A DNA stretch of 64,000 bases from Jiella avicenniae (GTDB taxonomy: Bacteria; Pseudomonadota; Alphaproteobacteria; Rhizobiales; Rhizobiaceae): the NCBI RefSeq assembly GCF_021390325.1, contig NZ_JAJUWU010000027.1, positions 1 through 64,000 of the forward strand, given 5' to 3'. Of the stretch, positions 54,969 to 64,000 are shown piece by piece; positions within the stretch are counted from its first letter, which is position 1, and the number at the start of each line of letters is the position of its first letter. Made by a program: the position numbers and the translations under genes. The notes beneath the pieces were generated by a model that was not told where the DNA came from, did no database searches, and saw only the letters and a list, made by a program, of their open reading frames with translations.

Positions 54969-55377
54969 CGACCGGCCATCATTAATTCCGGCGACCGCCG
55001 CCCGGCTCGCCGCGCGAAGGCGCGTCGATTGCTCCCGCCGCTCGGGGCGGCGAGGGCACCCGACGCCGCATCGCCGGTTCGGCGATCGTCCGTCAGCGCC
55101 GACGCGCTACGCTCACGGGGCTCTGCTGAATCGGGAATGCGAATGTCGAATTTCCTTTTCATCCGGCGTGGATGCCCGGCCCCGCCCATCGGACGCGACG
55201 AACGCGAAGACCATGCCGATCCCCCATCCCGGAAAGAAGAACGAGACGCCTGCCGCCCGATCGTCGCGTCAGCGGATCATGCGGAAAAGCATAGCAAGAG
55301 CCCGATAAGTCATCAATACTGCCATATCACCAGGATCCGCCCCGGAGGCGCGGCGAATCCTGCGGCCGGACGTTGGG
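54969..55377. other. Intergenic region upstream of the chloride-channel remnant
   Basis: 409 bases with no recognisable gene. The expected ~400 codons of the ClC channel are absent here. The segment 55280-55330 is AT-richer than the flanks. Confidence 0.4.
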
Positions 55378-55878
55378 GCATCGTTCTTCGGCTACTCCTT
55401 CTCCCCCTCGCGGCTGCATCTGCGAGGCGAGACGATCCGCTCGGCGCGGGACGTCGGCTGGGTGAAGACGCTGACGGCCGGCCGCATGATGCGCAGGGAG
55501 ACGCGGGCGACGCCGGCTGCCCGGACCATCGCCGAGTTCCGCCGCCGCTTTCCCCTCGGCTCGACCTCCCGCGTCGTGCTGATCGAGGAGAAGGAGCGCT
55601 ATGCCGGCATCGTCGTCACTCCCACCGCCCATGCCGACAGTCTCGACCCCGCCGCCCCGATCGCCGAGGTCGCGGTCCTCACCGACGCGGCGCTCCGCCC
55701 GGAGATGGACATTTCCAAGGTCATGGAAGCCTTCGACGCGGCCACCGCCGACGAACTCGCGGTGGTCGGTGCGGAGGGGCAGGTGCTGGGGCTGCTGTCG
55801 GAAAGCTTCGTCAGAAAGCGCTATGCCGAGGAAATGGAGAAGAACCAGCGCGATCTGTTCGGGGAGCGAAGCGCTTGA
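55378..55878 (+). pseudogene. 3' remnant of a ClC chloride channel gene (CBS-domain tail)
   Basis: The frame ending at 55878 reads, from about 55378, SFFGYSFSPSRLHLRGETI, DVGWVKTLTAGRMMRR and, at the end, VLGLLSESFVRKRYAEEMEK. These are the membrane-exit segment, the CBS pair and the C-terminal helix of ClC-type chloride channels with a CBS tail, well known in rhizobia. The ~400-residue channel domain is missing, and coding similarity precedes the first usable start (GTG 55462, 138 aa), so it is a truncated gene rather than a small independent protein. Expression as a CBS-only protein cannot be excluded. A terminator follows at 56023-56058. Confidence 0.75.
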
Positions 55879-56022
55879 GGCGCTGGACGCCGACCTTGAC
55901 AAGCGCCCGCCATGCTGCTTCAACCCCCGCAAATCCGCGACATGCCGTCCGCGATCCGCCGACCGGGCCCCTCGTCCTGACAGGAAATTCCTGAAAGGGC
56001 CGCCGAGCCGCCCGGAGGTCAA

Positions 56023-56058
56023 CATCCCCCAGCGAGTTTCGCCCGGGGATGCGTTTTT
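56023..56058 (+). terminator. Rho-independent terminator ahead of ffh
   Basis: CATCCCC (56023-56029) pairs with GGGGATG (56045-56051), followed by CG and five T (56054-56058). It closes the chloride-channel remnant and separates it from ffh. Confidence 0.7.
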
Positions 56059-56152
56059 GCTTTGCGCCGTTTCCGGCGCGGGCAACGGGTTTGCGTATGG
56101 CGGTCGGTCGCCCCACCTTCCGTCTGATCACGGAAGGACGGAAGGAAGCTTG

Positions 56153-57709
56153 ATGTTCGATTCGCTCCAGGACCGCCTCGGGTCCATCCTGAACGGCCTC
56201 ACCGGTCGCGGCGCGCTTTCCGACAAGGACGTGTCGGCGGCGCTGCGCGAGGTGCGGCGGGCGCTGCTGGAGGCCGACGTCTCGCTGGAGGTCGTCCGCG
56301 GCTTCACCGACCGGGTGCGCGAAAAGGCCGTCGGCGCCGAGATCCTGAAGTCGATCAAGCCCGGCCAGATGGTCGTCAAGATCGTCCATGACGAGCTGAT
56401 CGCCACCCTCGGCGAAACCCAGGTGCCGATCGACCTCAACGCGCCGGCTCCGGTCGTGGTGATGATGGTCGGCCTCCAGGGCTCCGGCAAGACGACCACC
56501 ACCGGCAAGATCGCCAAGCGGCTGAGCGAGCGTCAGAAGAAGAAGGTCCTGATGGCCTCGCTCGATACGCGGCGGCCGGCCGCGCAGGAGCAGCTGAAGG
56601 TCCTCGGTGAGCAGACCGGCGTCGCCACCCTGCCGATCATCGCCGGGCAGGGGCCGGTCGAGATCGCCGGACGAGCAGAACAGGCCGCCCGCCTCGGCGG
56701 CTACGACGTCGTCATCCTCGACACCGCCGGCCGCACCCATATCGACGAGCCCTTGATGGTCGAGATGGCCGACATCAAGGCCAAGACCCGGCCGCACGAG
56801 ATTCTCCTCGTCGCCGACTCGTTGACCGGCCAGGACGCCGTCAATCTCGCCCGTTCCTTCGACGAGCGCGTCGGAATCACCGGCATCGTCTTGACCCGCG
56901 TCGACGGCGACGGCCGCGGCGGCGCAGCCCTGTCGATGCGCGCGGTCACCGGCAAGCCGATCAAGCTGATCGGCGTCGGCGAGAAGATGGACGCGCTGGA
57001 GGACTTCCATCCGGCCCGCATCGCCGACCGCATCCTCGGCATGGGCGACATCGTCAGCCTCGTCGAGAAGGCGGCGGAGAACATCGACGCGGAAAAAGCC
57101 GCGGCGATGGCCAGGAAGATGCAGTCGGGCAAGTTCGACCTGAACGACCTCGCCGATCAGATCGGGCAGATGCAGAAGATGGGCGGCATGGGTGGCATGA
57201 TGGGCCTGATGCCCGGCATGGGGAAGATGAAGAGCCAGATGGCCGCCGCCGGCCTCGACGACAAGATGCTGAAGCGCCAGCTCGCCATCATCTCCTCGAT
57301 GACCAAGGCCGAGCGCGCCAATCCCGATCTCCTGAAGCATAGCCGCAAGAAGCGCATCGCGGCCGGCTCCGGCACCAATGCCGCCGAGATCAACAAGCTG
57401 CTCAAGATGCACCGCCAGATGGCCGACATGATGAAGGCCATGGGCAAGGGCGGCAAGGGCGGCATGATGCAGAAGATGATGGGCGGCCTCGCCGGCAAGA
57501 TGGGCCTGCCCGGCGGCGGTATGCCGGGCGGGATGCCGGACCTGTCGAAGATGGACCCGAAGGAACTCGAGGCGCTGGCGAAGGCCGCGCAGTCCGGCGG
57601 CGGGATGCCCGGGATGCCGAAGGGCCTGCCCCCCGGCTTCGGCGGTCCGGGCGGCGGCATGCCGGGCGGATTTCCGGGTCTGCCCGGTCTGCCGGGAAAG
57701 AAGAAATAA
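56153..57709 (+). CDS. ffh: Signal recognition particle protein Ffh
   Basis: 518 residues. GTPase of SRP that binds signal sequences and 4.5S RNA and docks on FtsY. N domain ([16 protein letters not shown]...), G motifs [29 protein letters not shown] and [10 protein letters not shown], then a methionine-rich M domain ([17 protein letters not shown]) and an unusually long Gly/Met/Pro-rich tail. GGAAG lies ~6 bases upstream of ATG 56153. First gene of the translation-linked cluster with rpsP, rimM and trmD. Its receptor ftsY lies about 8 kb away on the other strand. Confidence 0.97.
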   Translation: MFDSLQDRLGSILNGLTGRGALSDKDVSAALREVRRALLEADVSLEVVRGFTDRVREKAVGAEILKSIKPGQMVVKIVHDELIATLGETQVPIDLNAPAPVVVMMVGLQGSGKTTTTGKIAKRLSERQKKKVLMASLDTRRPAAQEQLKVLGEQTGVATLPIIAGQGPVEIAGRAEQAARLGGYDVVILDTAGRTHIDEPLMVEMADIKAKTRPHEILLVADSLTGQDAVNLARSFDERVGITGIVLTRVDGDGRGGAALSMRAVTGKPIKLIGVGEKMDALEDFHPARIADRILGMGDIVSLVEKAAENIDAEKAAAMARKMQSGKFDLNDLADQIGQMQKMGGMGGMMGLMPGMGKMKSQMAAAGLDDKMLKRQLAIISSMTKAERANPDLLKHSRKKRIAAGSGTNAAEINKLLKMHRQMADMMKAMGKGGKGGMMQKMMGGLAGKMGLPGGGMPGGMPDLSKMDPKELEALAKAAQSGGGMPGMPKGLPPGFGGPGGGMPGGFPGLPGLPGKKK

Positions 57710-57800
57710 CCGAGGCGTCGGCCTCTCCCGAAACACCAACGATGCGGATGCCGGCGACCCAAGAAGGCCGGTGCCGAGACAACCTCAGAAGGAAGACGAA

Positions 57801-58205
57801 ATGCCCCTGAAGATGCGCCTGGCCCGTGCCGGCTCGAAGAAGCGCCCCTACTACCACATCGTCGTCGCCGACGCCCGTTCGCCCCGCGACGGCCGCTTCA
57901 TCGAGCAGATCGGCGCCTGGAATCCGATGCTGCCGAAGGACGCCGAGCGCGTCACGCTGAAGGAAGACCGGATCAAGCACTGGCTGTCGGAAGGCGCCCA
58001 GCCGACCGACCGCGTCCTGCGCTTCCTCGACAAGGCCGGCATTGCGTCGCGCCCCGAGCGCAAGAACCCGACCAAGGGCCTGCCGGGCAAAAAGGCCCAG
58101 GAGCGGGAAGCCGAGCGCAAGCAGCGCGAGGAAGACGCCGCTGCGGCAGCAGCCGAGGCCGAGGCCGCCAAGAACGCGCCCGCCGAGGAAGCTTCGGCCG
58201 AGTGA
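57801..58205 (+). CDS. rpsP: 30S ribosomal protein bS16
   Basis: 134 residues. Core bS16 (1-85: [31 protein letters not shown]...) with an extra Lys/Glu/Ala-rich tail of ~45 residues, which is usual in alphaproteobacteria. GAAGGAAG lies upstream of the start. 91 bases after ffh. A strong hairpin follows at 58245-58271, which separates it from the downstream diguanylate cyclase gene. Confidence 0.97.
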   Translation: MPLKMRLARAGSKKRPYYHIVVADARSPRDGRFIEQIGAWNPMLPKDAERVTLKEDRIKHWLSEGAQPTDRVLRFLDKAGIASRPERKNPTKGLPGKKAQEREAERKQREEDAAAAAAEAEAAKNAPAEEASAE

Positions 58206-58244
58206 CGGCCAGGGCCGACGGGTGAATCGGCCTCGATCGTTTCG

Positions 58245-58271
58245 ACGGGCGGCGTCCTCGACGCCGCCCGT
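58245..58271 (+). terminator. Hairpin terminator after rpsP
   Basis: ACGGGCGGCGTC-CTC-GACGCCGCCCGT is a perfect 12-bp stem, followed by TTCGATT. It comes 39 bases after the rpsP stop and would limit read-through into the next gene. Confidence 0.7.
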
Positions 58272-58413
58272 TTCGATTCATGGTACCAATTGCTGAGAGG
58301 TTTATCATTTCATAACGCGACGGTAAGGTTTACCTCGAAATAATGCGGCCGCGACGATTCGAAGCCGGTCGCGCCGATTTCCATTGCTTCGCAGAGCGTA
58401 GCGCGACCGAGCC

Positions 58414-59928
58414 ATGGATACCTTTTCGATGGAAGCCATGCCCATGGACACCCGATACGATGCGGATGCGATCGGGGACATATTCCAGCTTGCGCCCCTG
58501 CCGCTCTGGCTGGAAGACTTCAGCGCCGTCAAGAAACTGCTCGATGCCTGGCGGGCCGAGGGCGTGACCAATCTCCGGGCTCACCTCGAGGCCAATCCGG
58601 AGCTCGTGCGCAAGGCGGCGCTTTCGATCCGGGTGATCGCCGTCAACCAGAAGACCGTCGAACTCTTCGAGGCGGACGACGCCGACCATCTCATCGCCCA
58701 TCTCGACATCGTCTTTTCCCGCGACATGCTGTCCTCCCACATGGGCGAACTCTGCCAGCTCTGGGAGCGCGACGACGGCTTCGAGAGCCAGGCCGTCAAC
58801 TACACCCTGTCCGGCCGGCGTCTCGACGTGCAGCTCAAGGCCCGCATCCTGCCCGGGCACGAGGCCGACTGGAGCCGGGTGATCCTGTCGACGGAAGACG
58901 TGACGGAACGCGAGGAGGGCCGCAGGCGGCTCGCCTCCAGCGAGGCCTTCGCCCGCGGCCTGTTCGAATATTCGCCGATCTCGCTGTGGGTCGAGGATTT
59001 TTCCGTCGTCAAGACGCTGATGGACGAGGTTCGCGACCGCGGCGTCGTCGACTTCCGCACCTTTCTCGACGTGCATCCGGAATTCGTCGGCCGCTGCATG
59101 AGCGAGATCCGCGTCCTCGACGTCAACCAGCATACGCTGGACCTGTTCAAGGCCGAGGACAAGGCGATGTTGCTCAGCCGGCTCGGCGAGGTTTTCCGCG
59201 ACGACATGGAGCCGCATTTTCGCGAGCAGCTCATCGATCTCTGGAACGGTACCCTGTTTCAGCAGCGCGAGGTGGTGAACTATACGCTCGACGGCGAGCT
59301 GCTGCATGTCCACCTGCAGTTCTCCGTCTTTCCAGGCCGCGATTCCGATTGGTCGCTGGTCCAGGTGGCCCTCACCGACATCACCGCCCGCAAGAAGGCC
59401 GAGGCCTATCTCGAATTCCTCGGCAAGCACGACATCCTGACCAAGCTCTACAACCGCTCCTTCTTCGTCGACGAGCTGAACCGGCTGGAACGCAAGGGCC
59501 CGGCGCCGGTGACGGTCATCGTCGCGGATCTCAACGGATTGAAGGCGGTCAACGATACGCTCGGTCATGCCGCCGGCGACGCGTTGCTGCGCAGGGCGGG
59601 CGAGGTGTTGCGCGAGGCGGTGCAGAAGCCTCACTGCGCGGCGCGGATCGGCGGCGACGAGTTCGTCATCCTCCTGCCGGCGAGCGGCGAGGCCGACGGC
59701 CTTCAGATGGTCGCGGACATCGAGGAACTGGTCGAGGTCAACAATCAGTTCTACACGGGGGCCGTCCTGTCCTTCTCGCTCGGCGTCGCCACGGCGATGC
59801 AGACGGAGCGCCTCGAAGATACGGTGAAGCGCGCCGACAAGCGGATGTACGAGGAAAAACGCAGGCACTATGCCGAAGCCGGCGGGGACGCCGGCAAGCC
59901 TCGCGGCAAGCGAAGCCGGCAGATGTGA
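58414..59928 (+). CDS. Diguanylate cyclase with two tandem PAS-type domains
   Basis: 504 residues. Two successive, mutually similar sensory modules (about 20-175 and 180-330, each with a LPLWLEDFS/ISLWVEDFS opening, an N-Y-T-L segment and a DVT/DIT end) precede a GGDEF domain (GGDEF at 413-417) with the intact motif, so it should make c-di-GMP. No I-site RxxD or EAL domain seen. Start: ATG 58414, or ATG 58444, which has GGAAG about 8 bases upstream and may be the true one. Lies between rpsP and rimM, which are adjacent in most bacteria; the terminator after rpsP suggests its own promoter. Confidence 0.9.
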   Translation: MDTFSMEAMPMDTRYDADAIGDIFQLAPLPLWLEDFSAVKKLLDAWRAEGVTNLRAHLEANPELVRKAALSIRVIAVNQKTVELFEADDADHLIAHLDIVFSRDMLSSHMGELCQLWERDDGFESQAVNYTLSGRRLDVQLKARILPGHEADWSRVILSTEDVTEREEGRRRLASSEAFARGLFEYSPISLWVEDFSVVKTLMDEVRDRGVVDFRTFLDVHPEFVGRCMSEIRVLDVNQHTLDLFKAEDKAMLLSRLGEVFRDDMEPHFREQLIDLWNGTLFQQREVVNYTLDGELLHVHLQFSVFPGRDSDWSLVQVALTDITARKKAEAYLEFLGKHDILTKLYNRSFFVDELNRLERKGPAPVTVIVADLNGLKAVNDTLGHAAGDALLRRAGEVLREAVQKPHCAARIGGDEFVILLPASGEADGLQMVADIEELVEVNNQFYTGAVLSFSLGVATAMQTERLEDTVKRADKRMYEEKRRHYAEAGGDAGKPRGKRSRQM

Positions 59929-60134
59929 CGGCATCGCCTGCCGCCCGATACTTCCGGGCGCGGCGAAAGGGCGATGACGAGAGCATCGACGGCGGTGCCG
60001 GAACGGTCTATGCGATCGGCGGCGCCCGCGATTCCGCCGAAGCGGACCGGCGGGCCTCGCCGTCGACGAGGCATGGTCTGGCGCGGCGATCGCCTCATCG
60101 GAGCGCCGCGGGAAAAACGGGAACGAAGACGCCT

Positions 60135-60794
60135 TTGCCTGCCAGACCAATCAACCGCGACGAAACGCTGAGACCGGCCGCCGCGGAGCCGGCCGACGAG
60201 GGGCGATCTCCCGTCCTTCTCGCGGTCATCGGCGGCGCCCACGGCATTCGTGGCGAGTGCCGGGTCAAATCCTTCACCGAGGAGCCGGAGGCATTCGGCC
60301 GCTACGGGCCGCTCTTCGACGCGAAGGGCAATCGCTACACGGTGAAGGCCGCCCGGCCGCAGAAGAACGTGCTGCTCGTCCGCTTCGCCGAGGTTGCCGA
60401 CCGCAATCACGCCGAGCGTCTGAACGGCACCGAACTCTTCGTCGACCGCTCGGTGCTGCCCGAGCCCGAAGACGACGACGAGTTCTATCTGGAAGACCTG
60501 ATCGGGCTCGAAGCGCGGACGAGCGATGGCGAGATCGTCGGTCGCATCGTCGCGGTTCACGACTTCGGCGCCGGCGACATTCTGGAACTGGCCCCCCTCA
60601 AGGGCCCGACCGTGATGATCCCGTTTTCGGAAGCCGCGGTGCCGGAACTCGATCTCGACGCCGGCTTCATCCTCGTCGACCCGCGCGCGGCGGGTCTCGT
60701 CGACGGCGACGAGGAAGCGGACGACGAGGAAACGGAAAGCGGGCAAGCCGGCGATGCGCCGGACCCGACAGAACGACGAGAGGAAACGCCATGA
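60135..60794 (+). CDS. rimM: Ribosome maturation factor RimM
   Basis: 219 residues from TTG 60135; no ATG lies in frame before the conserved part. Assists 30S head assembly with bS19. The RimM N-domain starts PVLLAVIGGAHGIRGECRVKSF, and the PRC-barrel includes EFYLEDLIGLEARTSDGEIVGR and a C-terminal PFSEAAVPELDLDAGFILVDPR. An acidic tail follows. Its TGA overlaps the ATG of the monooxygenase gene (ATGA). Part of the rimM-trmD arrangement. Confidence 0.93.
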   Translation: MPARPINRDETLRPAAAEPADEGRSPVLLAVIGGAHGIRGECRVKSFTEEPEAFGRYGPLFDAKGNRYTVKAARPQKNVLLVRFAEVADRNHAERLNGTELFVDRSVLPEPEDDDEFYLEDLIGLEARTSDGEIVGRIVAVHDFGAGDILELAPLKGPTVMIPFSEAAVPELDLDAGFILVDPRAAGLVDGDEEADDEETESGQAGDAPDPTERREETP

Positions 60795-61093
60795 TCATCG
60801 TCTCCGGTATCCTGCGGCTCAGCCCGGCCGACCTTGCAAGCGTCAGGGTCGCGGCGGCCGCGGTCCTCAGCGCCACCCGCGCGGAAGACGGCTGCATCGT
60901 CTATTCGTTTGCCGAAGATTTTTTGGAGCCCGGCCTCGTCAGGATCTACGAGGAGTGGGAAAGCCGCGAGGCGCTCGCCGCGCACGGCAAGTCCGCTCAC
61001 ATCGCCGCCTGGCACGAGGCGCTGCGCGCCGTCACCGTCGTCGAGCGCGACCTCGAGCTGATCGAGGCCGGCAAGGCGGAGCCGCTCGGCTGA
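60791..61093 (+). CDS. ABM-type (antibiotic biosynthesis monooxygenase-like) small protein
   Basis: 100 residues. The ABM fold shows in the opening [21 protein letters not shown], the [16 protein letters not shown] strand, and the [19 protein letters not shown] segment with His. Family members act as quinol monooxygenases or heme-degrading enzymes, but most are uncharacterised. It overlaps rimM by 4 bases and lies 4 bases before trmD, so it is firmly within the operon. Function in relation to tRNA or ribosome assembly is unknown. Confidence 0.87.
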   Translation: MIIVSGILRLSPADLASVRVAAAAVLSATRAEDGCIVYSFAEDFLEPGLVRIYEEWESREALAAHGKSAHIAAWHEALRAVTVVERDLELIEAGKAEPLG

Positions 61094-61097
61094 TCCC

Positions 61098-61811
61098 ATG
61101 CCGTTCCGTGCCACCGTCCTCACGCTCTATCCGGAGATGTTTCCGGGTCCGCTCGGCGTTTCGCTCGCAGGCAGGGCGCTGGACCGGGGCGAGGCGGTCT
61201 TGGAAACCCGGCAGATCCGCGACTTCGGCCGTGGCCGGCACCGCGCGGTGGACGACACGCCGGCCGGCGGCGGCGCGGGCATGGTGCTGCGGGCCGACGT
61301 TCTGGCGGACGCGATCGACGCGGCGTCTCCCGAGGGCGACGGGCGCCCACGGCTCCTGATGAGTCCCCGCGGTAGGCCGTTGACCCAGAGCTTCGTGCGG
61401 GAGTTGGCGGCGGGCGAGGGGGCGCTGATCGTCTGCGGCCGCTTCGAGGGCGTCGACGAGCGGATCATCGAGGCGCGGGGCCTCACGGAGATTTCGATCG
61501 GCGACTACGTGCTGTCGGGCGGCGAGATCGCCGCGATGGTGCTGCTCGATGCGGTGATCCGCATTCTGCCGGGGGTAATGGGCAACGATCAGTCGGGCGT
61601 CCACGAAAGCTTCGAGGCGCCGTTCCTGGAGCATCCGCACTATACCCGCCCCGCCGAATGGGCGGGGCGGCCGATCCCCGAGGTTCTGACGTCGGGCAAT
61701 CACGGCGCCATCGAGCGCTGGCGCCGAGCCGAAGCGGAGCGATTGACCCGCGAGCGGCGTCCGGACCTGTTGCGGCGCGGCGCGGGAAAGACGAACGGCG
61801 ACGATCTGTGA
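61098..61811 (+). CDS. trmD: tRNA (guanine(37)-N1)-methyltransferase TrmD
   Basis: 237 residues. SPOUT-family enzyme methylating G37 from SAM, preventing +1 frameshifts. Knot motif [28 protein letters not shown] and the [12 protein letters not shown] and [12 protein letters not shown] blocks are intact. The C-terminal domain has the usual [22 protein letters not shown]. Start ATG 61098, four bases after the ABM gene. rplS (bL19), normally next, does not follow; the next gene is on the other strand. Confidence 0.95.
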   Translation: MPFRATVLTLYPEMFPGPLGVSLAGRALDRGEAVLETRQIRDFGRGRHRAVDDTPAGGGAGMVLRADVLADAIDAASPEGDGRPRLLMSPRGRPLTQSFVRELAAGEGALIVCGRFEGVDERIIEARGLTEISIGDYVLSGGEIAAMVLLDAVIRILPGVMGNDQSGVHESFEAPFLEHPHYTRPAEWAGRPIPEVLTSGNHGAIERWRRAEAERLTRERRPDLLRRGAGKTNGDDL

Positions 61812-61876
61812 CCGCCGGCGTTCGATGACTTGGATTTCGTCGACGCAGGGCGTCCTGGAAGAAGCTTGACCTCCGG

Positions 61877-63958
61877 TCAGCGACGGCGGGTCGACCCGGT
61901 CGGACCCTTGCCGCCGCGCGACCGCGAGGCCTGGGACTTGCCACGCGGCTTCGCCGGCTTCTTGGGACGGTCGGTCGCCGTTTCGCTGACGGTGGCCGTC
62001 GCGGCGGCCTCCTTGCGGGGTCTGGCGCCGGCCGGCCCGGCTGGCTGCGTCATCGTCTCGGACGTCTCGCTTGCGCCGTGCGGGCCGACCGCCTCGTCCT
62101 CCTTCGAAGAGGATCCGGATTTCGCGGCGGCAATCGTTTCGGCGGACTCCGTGGCCGAGGCTTCGGCCGCGGCCGGCGTTGCAGCGTCGTCCTGCGGGCC
62201 GGCCTCCACGACCGTCGCGGCTTCTGCGGAAGCGGCCTCAGGGGGCGCGAACGAAGCCTCGCTCGAACCCGTCGCGTCGCCGGGCTCGGCGGACTCGGCG
62301 GGCGCCTGGTCGAGAACATCGAACTCGGCCGAGGCTTCCGGAACTCTCTCCGGCTCGACGGGCAGTGGCGCCGGCACGCGAGATTCGGCGGACTTTCCAA
62401 GGTCGGTGGGGCGTGAAGCGCCGGAACCTTTCGCCGCGGTGAAGGGTGCCGAGAAGCCGGCATTGTTGCCGCCGGCGAAGGAGCCGTAGGAGAGGTTCGC
62501 GGCGTCCAGGGCGCTCGACATCAAGGCCTTGGCCGGCATGGTCATGGCCTCGAACGCCGCGCCGAAGCCATCCAGGCCCGCCACTGCGCCGAAGCTGCTC
62601 TCGCCGCCGAGATTCGAGACGTTGCGGCCGAGGGTGCCGGCCTTGGCGATGCGCTCGGCATAGGCACCCATGCGGCGCGGGCCGGTTTCGTGAGACGCTT
62701 CGCTCTTCGGCGCGCTGGCGCCGGTATGGGTGGTGCCGTGGGTCAGGGCGAAATCGACGATGCGCGGCACGATCTCGGCGCGGAAGCGCGAGCCGTTGAA
62801 GACGCCGTAATGGCCGACCTTCGGCTGGACGTAGTGGACGCGCTTTTCGCCGGGTATGTTGACGCACAGATCCTGTGCCGCTTCGGTCTGCCCGACGCCG
62901 GAGATGTCGTCGTTCTCGCCCTCGACGGTGAGGAGGCCGGTCCGGCGGATCGCCGTGAGGTCGACCCGCTCGCCGCGATGGGTGATCTCGCCCTTCGGCA
63001 GCGAGTGCTTGACGAAGACCTCGTCCACCGTCTGCAGATAGAACTCGGCCGTCATGTCCATGACGGCGTTGTATTCGTCGTAGAAGGTGCGGTGCTTCTC
63101 CGCCGAGTCGCCGTCGTCCTTGACGAGGTGCCAGAAGAAATCCTTGTGGGCGATGACGTGGCGATCGAGATTCATCGACATGAAGCCGGTGAGCTGCAGG
63201 AAGCCCGGATAGACCTGCCGCATGAAGCCGGCATGCGGGAAGGGGACCGGCATGACGACGTTGTCGCGGAACCAGTCGATGCCGCGCTCCTTGGCGAGAT
63301 CGTTGACCGCCGTCGGATTGATCCTGGTGTCGATCGGGCCGCCCATCAGCGTCATGGTCGCGGGCGCGCAGGGATCCTCGGCCTTTTCGAGGACGGCGGT
63401 CGCCATCAGCACCGGCACGGCCGGCTGGCAGACGCCGATCACGTGGGTGTCCGGCCCGAGAAAGCGCAGCATCTCGATGACGTAGTCGACATAGTCGTCG
63501 AGATCGAAGCCGCCGCTGGAGAGCGGCACGGTGCGGGCGTCCTTCCAATCGCTGATATAGACGTCGGCGTAGGGCAGGAGCGCCTCGACCGTGCCGCGCA
63601 GAAGCGTCGCGTAGTGGCCGGACATCGGCGCGACGATGAGGATCCGCGGATCCTTGCCGTGCCCCTTCGGCAAAGCGCGCTCGAAATGCAGGAGATCGCA
63701 GAACGGCTTGCGCCACACCGGCTTGTCGACGACGGGGACGCGCTGGCCACGGATCGTCGTCTCGTCGAGGCCGAATTCCGGCTTGCCGTAAACCCGCGTC
63801 GTGCGCTCGAAAAGTTCCGCCATGGCGGCGACCGAGCGGCCCGCGGCGGTATGGGACAGCGGGTTGAACGGATGCTGGTAGAACAGGCGCGTAGCGTCGG
63901 CAACGGCGCGGAACGGCGTCAGCGCGGCGTGATTCCATTCATAGAGCTGGTATAACAT
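61877..63958 (-). CDS. phaZ: Intracellular PHA depolymerase with a long C-terminal extension
   Basis: 693 residues. Hydrolyses stored polyhydroxyalkanoate granules. The core (1-408) matches the PhaZ family: MLYQLYEWNHAALTPFRAVAD, the nucleophile C177 in HVIGVCQPAVPVL (cysteine instead of serine as in the Ralstonia PhaZ1 type), acidic residue in GENDDISG (350-351) and H383 in VGHYGVFNG. Residues 409-693 form a tail: a moderately conserved first part (PRRMGAYAERIAKAGTLG..., KALMSSALDAANLSYGSF), an Ala/Glu/Ser-rich linker and a basic end (KPRGKSQASRSRGGK). Tail function unknown; convergent with trmD. Confidence 0.92.
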   Translation of the reverse strand: MLYQLYEWNHAALTPFRAVADATRLFYQHPFNPLSHTAAGRSVAAMAELFERTTRVYGKPEFGLDETTIRGQRVPVVDKPVWRKPFCDLLHFERALPKGHGKDPRILIVAPMSGHYATLLRGTVEALLPYADVYISDWKDARTVPLSSGGFDLDDYVDYVIEMLRFLGPDTHVIGVCQPAVPVLMATAVLEKAEDPCAPATMTLMGGPIDTRINPTAVNDLAKERGIDWFRDNVVMPVPFPHAGFMRQVYPGFLQLTGFMSMNLDRHVIAHKDFFWHLVKDDGDSAEKHRTFYDEYNAVMDMTAEFYLQTVDEVFVKHSLPKGEITHRGERVDLTAIRRTGLLTVEGENDDISGVGQTEAAQDLCVNIPGEKRVHYVQPKVGHYGVFNGSRFRAEIVPRIVDFALTHGTTHTGASAPKSEASHETGPRRMGAYAERIAKAGTLGRNVSNLGGESSFGAVAGLDGFGAAFEAMTMPAKALMSSALDAANLSYGSFAGGNNAGFSAPFTAAKGSGASRPTDLGKSAESRVPAPLPVEPERVPEASAEFDVLDQAPAESAEPGDATGSSEASFAPPEAASAEAATVVEAGPQDDAATPAAAEASATESAETIAAAKSGSSSKEDEAVGPHGASETSETMTQPAGPAGARPRKEAAATATVSETATDRPKKPAKPRGKSQASRSRGGKGPTGSTRRR

Positions 63959-64000
63959 CGCAACTGCCTTCTCTTTGGTCCCATCATAGCAAGCGTTGCT

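Noticed and set aside
55462-55878. Independent 138-residue CBS protein starting at GTG
   Set aside because: Recognisable ClC sequence continues upstream of this GTG, so truncation of a larger gene explains it better; retained as a pseudogene.

Overview
The window is a high-GC stretch of chromosome from an alphaproteobacterium, most probably in the Hyphomicrobiales (Rhizobiales). The evidence is a giant GPR/RgsE-type polar-growth protein, an AbcR/alpha-r15-like small RNA next to aatA, a HisKA_2 kinase with a stand-alone receiver, a DksA with only one of the usual zinc cysteines, a perfect CtrA-type box, and the linkage dapF-mtaB-ftsY-yciB. Gene content resembles Aurantimonadaceae or Rhizobiaceae relatives, but the genus cannot be fixed from sequence alone. 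About 53 protein genes or fragments are supported. No rRNA, tRNA or CRISPR array was seen.

Layout. 1-4 kb: tail of an IS110-type transposase abutting an oligopeptide importer operon (oppA-oppB-oppC, minus strand) whose ATPase genes are not in view. 4.2-8.1 kb: two overlapping half-size ABC exporters. 8.1-13.8 kb: a cytochrome c, a fused APH-like/P-loop kinase, a lipoprotein, an NTF2-like protein, a GNAT acetyltransferase, a small secreted basic protein and a deacetylase-fold amidohydrolase; two inverted copies of a ~96-bp palindromic repeat sit in this stretch. 14-18.3 kb: aatA, a convergent AbcR-like sRNA candidate, and a pair of membrane proteins (one with a periplasmic coiled region, one with a ClpP-like fold) behind a CtrA-type box. 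18.3-24.3 kb: MgtC-like protein, lipase-like hydrolase, secreted RNase T2, Ca2+/cation antiporter and an orphan peptide-binding protein.

24.6-34 kb: the 2877-residue GPR/RgsE-like protein (minus), divergent from a small Hpt protein. 34-43.6 kb: [2Fe-2S] ferredoxin, HExxH DUF922-like protein, folP-folK, HisKA_2 kinase plus receiver, a secreted protein, a sixA-ycjX-ycjF-like minus-strand group, and dksA. 43.9-51.8 kb: DUF805 protein, trhO, a complex nested inverted repeat, then the minus-strand operon dapF-mtaB-ftsY-yciB and two envelope proteins. ftsY is split into two frames at a run of nine A.

52-64 kb: a membrane-anchored EEP-family phosphodiesterase, a LuxR-type regulator, the 3' remnant of a ClC/CBS chloride channel gene, then ffh-rpsP-(diguanylate cyclase)-rimM-(ABM monooxygenase)-trmD, and an intracellular PHA depolymerase with a long C-terminal tail. 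The SRP branch is well represented (ffh and ftsY), together with yciB, GPR and dapF, so the window carries much envelope-growth and membrane-targeting function.
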